Part shown: positions 34,606 to 41,787 of the stretch, piece after piece
Layout of the letters: every line of letters begins with the position of its first letter
Position numbering within the stretch: position 1 is the stretch's first letter
Source: Ensifer adhaerens
GTDB taxonomy: Bacteria > Pseudomonadota > Alphaproteobacteria > Rhizobiales > Rhizobiaceae
Length of the DNA stretch: 64,000 nucleotides
Direction: 5' to 3'
NCBI RefSeq assembly: GCF_020035535.1
Contig: NZ_CP083351.1
Location: 620,001-684,000 of the forward strand
Program-made: the position numbers and the translations under genes
Notes under the pieces: model-generated
Told to the model about the DNA's origin: nothing
The model's database searches: none
The model's input: the letters and a program-made list of their open reading frames with translations, nothing else

Positions 34606-34744
34606 GCGACCCTCCCCCTTTGATGAGGTAAGAACAATCAGGATTGAAACTGGTTGCGCGCATCGGTACCCCACCCTTTCCCAACGCGGTGCAATGAGGA
34701 AGCCGACAGGACGTTGGCCCACTCGCCGTTTGACGAAGACGCGC

Positions 34745-35269
34745 CTACTTCAACGCCCGGGCCATTTCCAGGTGATGCTTAAGCACAGGAAGCGTCTTGG
34801 CTGCCCATGCCTTAAGGTCAGGGTTGTCGCCGCTGTCGGCGTAGCGTCCAAAGATATCGACTGCGTCTTCATGAGCGTCGATCTGGTTGTCGCGGTACTC
34901 GTCGGTGAACTCGGCGCCCTGCAGTTCCTTAAGCTTGCCCAGGGCTTCGTTTTGATCTTCTGACATGGTGCTGGTCGCTGCAGCCTTGACCTTACCGCTG
35001 TCCAAAAGCTGTTTGAGCTCGCTGGTTGTCTTCTGGTGATCTTGCATCATCTGTTGGGCGAACGTCTTTGTCGCCGCGTCGGCGCGCTCCAAAGCCAGCC
35101 TGCTCGTTTCGATTTCGTACATATCGCTCATCGAGACTTCCTTGACGAAGTCCTCCGTCTTCGGCGCCGCCCCGACAAGGCTGTTGATGCCGGACTTTTC
35201 CGCAGCAGATTGGGCAAGGACCGATGTCGCGGCCAGGATCAAAGCCGCAGTCAGCGTAATCGTTCGCAT
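34745..35269 (-). CDS. DUF4142 periplasmic ferritin-like protein
   Basis: 174-residue exported protein. The signal peptide is clear (MRTITLTAALILAATSVLAQ, cleavage near residue 19-20). The mature part is the DUF4142 four-helix bundle: DFVKEVSMSDMYEIETSRLA, TKTFAQQMMQDHQKTTSELK, then FTDEYRDNQIDAHEDAVDIF and LPVLKHHLEMARAL. DUF4142 proteins are linked to stress survival in rhizobia and other soil bacteria; metal binding is possible but not shown. ATG 35267-35269 follows GGGAGAG. A full-match EcfG/RpoE2-type promoter ends 30 bases upstream. Confidence 0.88.
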   Translation of the reverse strand: MRTITLTAALILAATSVLAQSAAEKSGINSLVGAAPKTEDFVKEVSMSDMYEIETSRLALERADAATKTFAQQMMQDHQKTTSELKQLLDSGKVKAAATSTMSEDQNEALGKLKELQGAEFTDEYRDNQIDAHEDAVDIFGRYADSGDNPDLKAWAAKTLPVLKHHLEMARALK

Positions 35270-35298
35270 TGACGTCTCTCCCGTGTTCGATTTGCTCG

Positions 35299-35323
35299 AA
35301 CCACGGAGCCGTCAAGTTGTTCC
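35299..35323 (-). promoter_or_regulatory. EcfG/RpoE2 promoter, DUF4142 gene
   Basis: Minus strand GGAAC (35323-35319), 16-base spacer, GGTT (35302-35299), 30 bases upstream of the ATG. Exact match to the alphaproteobacterial general-stress promoter. Confidence 0.75.
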
Positions 35324-35427
35324 TCAATCCGACTGCACCGATCGATCTTTATCCACGCAGACGCCCCGGTCAGTTGAGGGCTTTCGGACTGCCCCTGCGG
35401 AACGGACACATTGTGGTCCAAGGCCCG

Positions 35428-35727
35428 TTAAAAGTCGCGCGGAGGAACAAACAAGCAGATAGTGCGCCCGGTGTGCGACCCGTTCGTCGAACACCAATGA
35501 TATTCACCGTCAGGCGATTGTCGGATCCTAGAGTCTTTGTAGGGAATAGTCTCACCGGTCGCATTTACGATGAAGCCCTGGGGGCGCTCACCGATGTCGG
35601 CGGCGGGTACCTCGCGACAATCGAAGTTCGAGCAACAGGACATTGGATAGCTCCAGCCGCTGGGGGCGTCATGGGCGAGAGCGGGGAATGCGAGCAGGCA
35701 AAAGCCAAGAGCAATGGAAATCCGCAT
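35428..35727 (-). CDS. Small exported hypothetical protein
   Basis: 99-residue predicted periplasmic protein. The signal peptide is MRISIALGFCLLAFPALAHD, cleavage after ALA near residue 18. The mature part has four Cys (SYPMSCCSNFDCREVPA and HWCSTNGSHTGRTICLF), suggesting disulfides, and the sequence WSYPMSCCSNFDC that recurs in rhizobial exported proteins of unknown function. ATG 35725-35727 has GAGGAAA upstream; the frame extends upstream without support. It converges with nothing and sits between the DUF4142 and pyruvate-oxidase-like genes. Confidence 0.65.
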   Translation of the reverse strand: MRISIALGFCLLAFPALAHDAPSGWSYPMSCCSNFDCREVPAADIGERPQGFIVNATGETIPYKDSRIRQSPDGEYHWCSTNGSHTGRTICLFVPPRDF

Positions 35728-35865
35728 CGTGGTGGTTTCCTCGTTAATCGCGCTCGAAATCAAGCGCTATGGGACGGAACCACAGACGGCGAAAAATGAT
35801 CCATCGCCACGAACCTACCCCTTCAGCGCTGCTGAGGCTCTAATGGCAGAGAACCTCCTCGGCTT

Positions 35866-35890
35866 GGAACAACCAATGCCACTGTTGGTT
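35866..35890 (+). promoter_or_regulatory. EcfG/RpoE2 promoter, pyruvate-oxidase-like gene
   Basis: GGAAC (35866-35870), 16-base spacer, GGTT (35887-35890), 35 bases upstream of ATG 35926. Exact consensus match. Confidence 0.75.
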
Positions 35891-35925
35891 TAGGGGACAA
35901 TTTGAGGCAAGAAGAGGACGCGACA

Positions 35926-37680
35926 ATGGCCAATGCTGCACAGGTGCTCGTCGATTGTCTGATCGCATGGAAGGTCGATCGGGTTTATGGCCTGCCGGGA
36001 GATGGTATCAATGGCATCATCGAAGCGTTGAGACAGCGCCGCGAAGAGGTCGAGTTCATCCAGGTTCGCCATGAACAATCCGCCGCCTTCATGGCCTGTG
36101 CTCACGCAAAGCTGACGGGCCGGCTCGGCGTATGTCTTGCGACCTCCGGCCCGGGCGGCACCAACCTGTTGACCGGCCTTTATGATGCCAAGCTGGATCA
36201 GATGCCGGTGCTTGCGATTACCGGAATGCAATATCATGACCTTGCCTCCACCTTCACGCAACAGGATGTCGACCTCACCCAGGTTATGGAAGACGTCTCA
36301 ACGTTCAACGCGCAGGTGTCGGATGCAGCGCACATGGAGAATATCGCTAATCTCGCCTGCCGCAGCGCCCTTTCAACACGCAGCGTGGCCCACATTTCCA
36401 TTGCCAGCGATCGACAGGAGGAAGGGGAAGCCTCTCGCTCAAGACGCAATCTGAAAGGGCATGTTTCCGCGCGCTACTTCAAACCCGAACCGGTCCCGCA
36501 AGCAGGGCTTATTGACGACGCAGCTCGGATCTTGAACGCGAGCGGCAAGACGGCCATTCTTGTTGGACGCGGCGCGCTTGAGGCGGGGCGAAAGGTCCGC
36601 CTTCTTGCAGAACGCCTGGCAGCTCCTGTCGTCAAGGCATTGCTCGGCAAAACCGTCCTTGACGACAGGGACGAATTCTCGATGGGCGGCATCGGCATCC
36701 TCGGAACAGCCGCTTCCCAGAGTGCACTTTCGGAATGCGATACACTCGTGATCATTGGCTCGAGCTTTCCCTATATCGAATATTATCCAAGGCCCGGGAC
36801 CGCCCGGTGCATCCAGATCGATTGCGACGCGCAGCGTATAGGCCTGCGGTACCCGGTCGACGTCGGTCTCGTTGGTGATGCTGAAGCTGTTCTTGATCGA
36901 CTATTGCCGAAGCTCGATCAGGCAAGCGACAGTACTTTCCTCAAAATCTGCCAAGAGCGCTCGCGCAACTGGCGAGAAAAGATGGAGATCTTGCAAGGAG
37001 AAGAGTGTTCTCCTCTGAAACCTGCTCCGGTTGTCAAGGCGTTTGGAAGAAGGATTGCTCCGAACGGAGTGGTGATCGCTGACTCCGGGCAGAATACCGA
37101 GCTTGCGGCAAGACATCTCGATCTGACGGCAAACAACGCGTTCCTTGTGTCTGGCGCTCTCGCTTCGATGGCAAGCGCGCTTCCTTATGCGATTGCGGCC
37201 GGCATCACCTTCCCAGGACGGCCGATCTATGCCGTTGTCGGCGACGGCGGCCTAGCGATGCAGCTCGGCGAATACTCAACAGCGGTTCGTCACCGGATCC
37301 CGCTGAAGCTGCTGGTGATTTGCAACGGAATGTTAAACCAGATCGCCTGGGAGCAGATGATGTTTCTTGGTCATCCGCAATTTGGATGTGAACTCGCGCC
37401 AATCGATTTCGCGCTTGCTGCCAGGGCCATGGGCGGGGAAGGCTATACAATTCGAGAGTTTAGCGAAATTGAAGCGGTCATGAATGAGGTGTTTTCACAC
37501 GACAGTCCGTCCATTATCCAGGCCTATGTGGATCGCTACGAGCCGATGATGCCGCCGATCATGCCCGCTGACTATTCGAGAAACTTCCAAAAGTCGCTTG
37601 AGGAGACGCCCGGAAAAGACCGGATCAGGGCGAATGTCGCGCGCGAGCCTTTGAAAAGCATGATGGAGCGCAAGGCTTAG
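35926..37680 (+). CDS. Thiamine-diphosphate-dependent enzyme, pyruvate oxidase-like
   Basis: 584-residue ThDP enzyme of the acetolactate synthase/pyruvate oxidase family. The N-terminal domain has GLPGDGINGIIEAL and the activating Glu in FIQVRHEQSAAFMA (about residue 50), plus ATSGPGGTNLLTGLYDAKLD. The C-terminal domain has the ThDP-binding GDG motif (AVVGDGGLAMQLGEYSTAV, about residues 430-448) ending with ICNGMLNQIAWEQ. It lies closer to pyruvate oxidases (PoxB, which turn pyruvate into acetate and pass electrons on) than to acetolactate synthases, but reactions cannot be separated by eye. ATG 35926 follows GAGGA; a TTG at 35902 is an alternative. A full-match stress promoter lies 35 bases upstream, like stationary-phase control of poxB in E. 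coli. Confidence 0.82.
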   Translation: MANAAQVLVDCLIAWKVDRVYGLPGDGINGIIEALRQRREEVEFIQVRHEQSAAFMACAHAKLTGRLGVCLATSGPGGTNLLTGLYDAKLDQMPVLAITGMQYHDLASTFTQQDVDLTQVMEDVSTFNAQVSDAAHMENIANLACRSALSTRSVAHISIASDRQEEGEASRSRRNLKGHVSARYFKPEPVPQAGLIDDAARILNASGKTAILVGRGALEAGRKVRLLAERLAAPVVKALLGKTVLDDRDEFSMGGIGILGTAASQSALSECDTLVIIGSSFPYIEYYPRPGTARCIQIDCDAQRIGLRYPVDVGLVGDAEAVLDRLLPKLDQASDSTFLKICQERSRNWREKMEILQGEECSPLKPAPVVKAFGRRIAPNGVVIADSGQNTELAARHLDLTANNAFLVSGALASMASALPYAIAAGITFPGRPIYAVVGDGGLAMQLGEYSTAVRHRIPLKLLVICNGMLNQIAWEQMMFLGHPQFGCELAPIDFALAARAMGGEGYTIREFSEIEAVMNEVFSHDSPSIIQAYVDRYEPMMPPIMPADYSRNFQKSLEETPGKDRIRANVAREPLKSMMERKA

Positions 37681-37855
37681 CAGGTGCGAAGGATCAGTCA
37701 GCGAGTGCTAAAAAACATCCCATAAGCGAGGGTAACGCGTGTATACAACACGCGCCGATTGCCACTGCGCAGGCCTATAATCAGGCCTTTTCCGCAAGGA
37801 TACAGGTTCGACGGGCGTGTCGTGCGAGGGCGCAAGCTGCGTGGGCGTCTCGTCG

Positions 37856-37996
37856 TCAATCATCAGGGCCGTTCGATTGATCAGGCGCGCGTGAAACCGG
37901 CTGGTCCTTTTCGGTCGCGCCGGGCGTCCAGAACACGACGTAAATGGCTGCCAGGAAAAGCGCGAGCGCCGTAATCGTCACAACGAACTTGGCCAT
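37856..37996 (-). CDS. Small single-span membrane protein
   Basis: 46-residue protein, MAKFVVTITALALFLAAIYV followed by FWTPGATEKDQ and a polar tail: one membrane helix, N-in. The ATG at 37994-37996 (AAGG upstream) is chosen because a full-match stress promoter ends at 38038; a longer start at 38027-38029 (adding 11 basic residues) would leave almost no leader. Function unknown; similar small stress-induced membrane proteins are common in rhizobia. Confidence 0.5.
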   Translation of the reverse strand: MAKFVVTITALALFLAAIYVVFWTPGATEKDQPVSRAPDQSNGPDD

Positions 37997-38037
37997 GCCG
38001 GCCTTGGCTTTTCGATCCGTATCTTTCATGCGCAGCG

Positions 38038-38062
38038 AACCGTCGAGGTGCAATTAGGTTCC
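38038..38062 (-). promoter_or_regulatory. EcfG/RpoE2 promoter, small membrane protein gene
   Basis: Minus strand GGAAC (38062-38058), 16-base spacer, GGTT (38041-38038), about 42 bases upstream of ATG 37996. Confidence 0.7.
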
Positions 38063-38407
38063 TTGGCGCTTTTTGGCGACAGGCATCCGGAATGCCGCCC
38101 TGATCCAAGCTTAATTGATGACTGCGCACGTGCTGAAATTATTCGAGGAGTAGCGTGACCGGGAGCCGATGGAGATTGTGGTAGTTGCGGACGCTCGCGA
38201 AACACGCTCTGCGGTGCTGGCATGTGGTCTCAGCGGTCTCGTAAAAGCCGCTCTCCTGACGCGTTGTTCACAAACAACGGTCGCCTCGGAGAGATTTCCT
38301 ACCTTGGAGCGGAACCTGGTTCTCATGCTTGCAGGCAGATGCAATCCGTGAGACCTGGAGGCGCCTGGCGGGGGCGGCGGCCAAGCCTCGCGGATCTTCT
38401 CCTTCGC
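38063..38407. other. Stretch without recognised gene
   Basis: About 345 bases. A 60-codon plus-strand frame from 38169 (starts MEIVVVADARE) has no ribosome site or family match, and the opposite frames look like shadows. I see no repeat or RNA gene. Confidence 0.35.
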
Positions 38408-39256
38408 TTACCGGCTCCAGATCCGTTTTGCTCCTGCATCGGCAAGTGTGCGATGGACGGCTTCAGCCTTCGTGGCTGCGATGTCGACTGAGACCTCGAT
38501 CTCGCCTCTAAGGGGAGCATCGTCGCGCGCCCCTTGTTCATGGGAAAAATCTCCCCCTGAGGCAGTCAACCCTGCGGTGTTTCGCTCCGTTGCCGACCCC
38601 ACGAATATGTCCGGCCTCGACACGGCCTGTTGCTGAACCAGATGTTCGACGGCGAGATCCGCAGCCTGGCGCGTCTCGAACGTTGCGCAGATCGTACTTG
38701 AGCGGTCCTCTCGCCCCGGGTTAGACGCGACTGGCGATCCAGAAGGGGCGTCGCCGCTTCCTGCGGCCGCCTCTTCCTTGTCTATGGCAAACAAGAGGTC
38801 TCCGTCTGAATTGCGAACGCGCACCAGCCAATCCGTCTGCTCCTCCTCCCCTTCAACAAACTCTCGCAGAATTTCCCGGGCCGCACGCAATGCCTCTTTT
38901 CGCGCGGCTTCAAGGCTTGGCATGATGGAAGGTGGTGTCCGATTGATGCCGGCACTGTCTCTATACTCGAAGACATAGGTGGCGGTACCATCGCCGTGGC
39001 TCACCGCCGCCGCGGCAACTTCGTCGAAATTACCATTGCTTCTCGCGTCATATTCATTGGCGGCAGCGCTGAAGGCTGCGGTTTGGACAAGAAGCGCCTT
39101 GGCGTGGTCGATCGCGGCCACATCGTCCGTCGGTTCGTTGAGCTTGGCCATGTCGACAGTGATCGACTCCCCACCCTCTCCGCAAAAATGCACCCGGTGA
39201 ATGTCCTGTCCGCCAGCACCGGTCGTGCGCACGACCTCGACATTGATAATCTGCAT
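38408..39256 (-). CDS. Two-domain stress-island protein, DUF6894-like plus C-terminal repeat domain
   Basis: 282-residue soluble protein of no named function. The middle (about residues 90-160) resembles DUF6894: YVFEYRDSAG, SLEAARKEALRAAREILREF and WLVRVRNSDGDLLFAID. The C-terminal third (about 185-282) is a separate domain seen in other rhizobial stress proteins: STICATFETRQAADLAVEHL, SRPDIFVGSATE, GEIEVSVDIAATK and ALADAGAKRIWSR-like ending, which alternates strands and helices like a small ferredoxin-type fold. The N-terminus (MQIINVEVVRTTGAGGQDIH) is a further short module. ATG 39254-39256 is the natural start. No stress promoter with the full consensus is visible upstream. Confidence 0.6.
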   Translation of the reverse strand: MQIINVEVVRTTGAGGQDIHRVHFCGEGGESITVDMAKLNEPTDDVAAIDHAKALLVQTAAFSAAANEYDARSNGNFDEVAAAAVSHGDGTATYVFEYRDSAGINRTPPSIMPSLEAARKEALRAAREILREFVEGEEEQTDWLVRVRNSDGDLLFAIDKEEAAAGSGDAPSGSPVASNPGREDRSSTICATFETRQAADLAVEHLVQQQAVSRPDIFVGSATERNTAGLTASGGDFSHEQGARDDAPLRGEIEVSVDIAATKAEAVHRTLADAGAKRIWSR

Positions 39257-39716
39257 GAAGACCTCCGTTGGTCCGTGATCTGCCGCATGACATCCCGGTT
39301 CGTTGAAAAGCGCCTACTGCGGACGGGTCGGCCGAGCAATGACACCTTAAAACATCTCGTTTGCGCAATTGTTCCCCATCGCTTGCAGGCCTGGACTGCG
39401 CTCGCCTGGGCTCTGGAAAATCCTTTGCAGCGCTTCGGTTAGGGCGCCTAAGGGACAAGGTCCACCAGCGTCACCTCTATTTTGCGCGAGGCGCAGTCGA
39501 CAGGAAGATGAAGGGCGCCGTCCCGCGCCTTTCGGTCCGACCACGGCGTCGCCTCTGTGAGGTTCACCGCAGGTATCCATTGCCTCGATTAGACGAAAGC
39601 CGACGGTCGCTTCGTACCGTGACATCATGGTGATGGCTGCCGTCTCGACAAGAACAAGGATGGTGATCAGCAGGCTGTCACAGGCGCAGTCCTTTGGACT
39701 CCGCGTCCAGGGTGCT
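39257..39716. other. Stretch without confident gene
   Basis: About 460 bases between the 39256 gene and the cytochrome gene. A minus-strand frame 39347-39628 (starts MMSRYEATVGFRLIEAMD) could be a 93-residue protein, but I see no ribosome site or family match. No RNA or repeat seen. Confidence 0.35.
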
Positions 39717-40781
39717 TCAGTGCTTTGGAGCGAGTTGCGAAAAATAAGCCGCGACATCTGCAATATCCTCATCCGACAGCCTGCGCGCGGCGCTCTGCAT
39801 GATCGGGCTGAAACGGGTTCCACCCCTTTGCCCCTCTCGAAACAGGCGTAGCTGAGTGGCGATGTAGAGCGCTGATTGTCCTTCGATATCTGGATAAACC
39901 GGATTGCGCGCGCTGCCTTCATGGCAGCCAGAACACGCGGGCACGTTGTCGGTGGGGCGGCCCCGGCGTGCGATCACTTCGCCGCGCATGGCACCGTCGT
40001 TTTGATCGCTGACCCTGGTTTTGCGCGGCAAAGCCGAAAAATGCCGTGCGAGCGCTGGCAGATGTAGCCGGTCCACCGCTTGGACGGAGAGTTGCATGAT
40101 GCCGCTTGGACGACGCCCGTCGGCATAGGCACGCAGAGTTTCAAGAAGATATATCTCACTCTGTCCGGCAATCGGCGGTGTGAGCGGGCTGCGCCCCATG
40201 CCATCGACGCCGTGACAGCGGCTGCATTCTGTCAGGACGCCTTCGCATCCCGGCGTCTGTCCTTGACGCGTCGGTGCTTCTGTGTGAACCAGTGCCCGGT
40301 AGGTCACGGGCTCCATTGATGGAAGATGGCGCAAGAAAGCAACCATTGCCCAGACTTCGTCATCGCGCGCCTGTGTTGGCCAGGCGGGCATCCCTGTGTA
40401 GCGTACACCATGCTTCACGATGCGGAAGAGCTCCCCATCCTTCCATGTTTCAACGACGCCCGCCAAGTCTGGGGGTTGTGGTAACATGGCGAGCGCGGCG
40501 GCCGAACGGGGTTCACCTGGCGCGCCGTGGCAGATGGCACAACCGCGTGCGAAATGGCCGGCGGCCGGTTGGAGCCCTTCACGAGGAAGTTGGTTTGGAA
40601 CGTCGACCCAGAGCGCATAGTTGCGAATGGACGAGCGCATGGCGAAATGCAAGAACCACTCCGTGATCTTCCAATGCCCGGTGGATGCTGCGACATTGAA
40701 GAAACCAGTCCAGGCAATGAAGACCACAAGGAATGGTAGGACAGCAAGCCCGATGGCGAGATTTCTCCCTCGGACGCGCAT
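39717..40781 (-). CDS. Membrane-anchored triheme cytochrome c
   Basis: 354-residue c-type cytochrome, last gene of the cytochrome oxidase operon. An N-terminal hydrophobic helix (LAIGLAVLPFLVVFIAWTGF) anchors it to the inner membrane with the rest in the periplasm. Three heme c sites are visible: CAICH (about residue 81), CSRCH (about 187) and CSGCH (about 284), with later Met residues as likely axial ligands (MPAW, MQLS, MQSAARR). The double-cytochrome layout resembles electron donors to oxidases or alcohol dehydrogenase cytochrome subunits. Its ATG overlaps the stop of the ctaG-like gene by one base, so it probably delivers electrons to the neighbouring caa3-type oxidase. Confidence 0.85.
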   Translation of the reverse strand: MRVRGRNLAIGLAVLPFLVVFIAWTGFFNVAASTGHWKITEWFLHFAMRSSIRNYALWVDVPNQLPREGLQPAAGHFARGCAICHGAPGEPRSAAALAMLPQPPDLAGVVETWKDGELFRIVKHGVRYTGMPAWPTQARDDEVWAMVAFLRHLPSMEPVTYRALVHTEAPTRQGQTPGCEGVLTECSRCHGVDGMGRSPLTPPIAGQSEIYLLETLRAYADGRRPSGIMQLSVQAVDRLHLPALARHFSALPRKTRVSDQNDGAMRGEVIARRGRPTDNVPACSGCHEGSARNPVYPDIEGQSALYIATQLRLFREGQRGGTRFSPIMQSAARRLSDEDIADVAAYFSQLAPKH

Positions 40782-41419
40782 TACAAAGCCCTCCGCCGGG
40801 GTTCGCCGAAGAGCCCCGCCAATAGCGCGACACCCCCTGCAAGATAGCTGGCCGCCCCAAGCAGCAACATGATGACGGCGCCCAACTGCTGATCCTGCGC
40901 TGCGGTGAGTGTTGTTCCGAAGCAGGTTACGTCACTGTCTCCGTAAAGCGGGCGGGCGCTCAAGCCCAGGAGAGCACCGAGCAAAGTCATATGGATCGTG
41001 GTGAGCAACAGAGCGAAGGCACCGGCCGCTTGGCAGGCGGCTTTGCTGGTGCTTGCGGCGGCGAGACAGGATAGCCAGAGGAAGAGCCCGGCTACAAGAA
41101 AGCTGACCTGCTCTGCCACTGTGCCGGCTAGGGAGCTTTCGGCCCAACGGCGCGCTGCCGGTGCATGCCATCCCCAGACAACGACGAGCTCAACAAGCGA
41201 GGCAACGATTGGCCACGACGCGGCGTTCGACGTCCTTGCCTGAGCGAGGCGGTGTTTCAGACCAAGCGCCAACAGCGGAGCGACGATGGCTAAGATGCCC
41301 ATGTGGGCCAGCATATGCGCGGTTATCGATCCGCGCCAAAGGATAAGCAGCGGCCCCAGCCAGATCGAGGCGAGGATGGCTGTCCCAAGCGCTAAAAATA
41401 ACCCGCTCATCGCAGGCAC
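40781..41419 (-). CDS. ctaG: CtaG-type (caa3) cytochrome oxidase assembly protein
   Basis: 212-residue membrane protein with six to seven helices, of the caa3_CtaG family that helps to assemble caa3-type oxidases. Family pattern: ITAHMLAHMGILAIVAPLLA with the His pair (about residues 33-52), VVVWGWHAPAARRWAE and LTTIHMTLLGALLGLSARPL, again with a membrane His. This is not the copper chaperone CtaG/Cox11. It lies between the DUF-like third gene and the triheme cytochrome, with overlaps at both ends, all within one operon. Confidence 0.8.
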   Translation of the reverse strand: MPAMSGLFLALGTAILASIWLGPLLILWRGSITAHMLAHMGILAIVAPLLALGLKHRLAQARTSNAASWPIVASLVELVVVWGWHAPAARRWAESSLAGTVAEQVSFLVAGLFLWLSCLAAASTSKAACQAAGAFALLLTTIHMTLLGALLGLSARPLYGDSDVTCFGTTLTAAQDQQLGAVIMLLLGAASYLAGGVALLAGLFGEPRRRAL

Positions 41420-41787
41420 TCCGAAATGAAAATCGTCGGCATGGCCGTCAGTAAGACGGCGACGAAACTCAGACCCGAAAGCAGCAGCGTTGCAAAGCCT
41501 TGGAACAGGACCCGGTCATGACGCGTCGGGTCGTCATGCGGGGGATCGTGAGCACCAAACCCCCATTGTCGCCAGGCAAGGAATGCCGAGAGAGCGATCC
41601 CCGTCAGGGCTGCGATGGTCGCGAACGCGATCCCTGTGCGCAGTGACCCGAACTCCGTGCCGAACAGTCCCGGCTTTGCACAGAAGACGGCGGCGCTGAG
41701 ATAACAAAGGAGAAAGTGGAAAGCCCATATCGCCGGCGCGGTGAAAAGGGTCCAGAGAGACTCGATCTCTTTTGGCAGCAGGCGCAT
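41407..41787 (-). CDS. Small oxidase-operon membrane protein
   Basis: 126-residue protein with three to four membrane helices (APAIWAFHFLLCYLSAAVFC, GIAFATIAALTGIALSAFLA, GLSFVAVLLTAMPTIFISEC). It occupies the place of a small unnamed subunit or assembly factor often found between the CoxAC fusion gene and ctaG in rhizobial oxidase operons. The motif LWTLFTAPAIWAFHF is typical of that group. ATG 41785-41787 overlaps the coxAC stop by one base (ATGA type). Whether it is a subunit IV-like component or a biogenesis factor is unknown. Confidence 0.65.
   Translation of the reverse strand: MRLLPKEIESLWTLFTAPAIWAFHFLLCYLSAAVFCAKPGLFGTEFGSLRTGIAFATIAALTGIALSAFLAWRQWGFGAHDPPHDDPTRHDRVLFQGFATLLLSGLSFVAVLLTAMPTIFISECLR

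Noticed and set aside
37744..37798. Inverted repeats CGCGTGT-N5-ACACGCG and AGGCCT-N6-AGGCCT-TTT
   Set aside because: Short and imperfect as a terminator; they may end the pyruvate-oxidase-like transcript, but support is weak.
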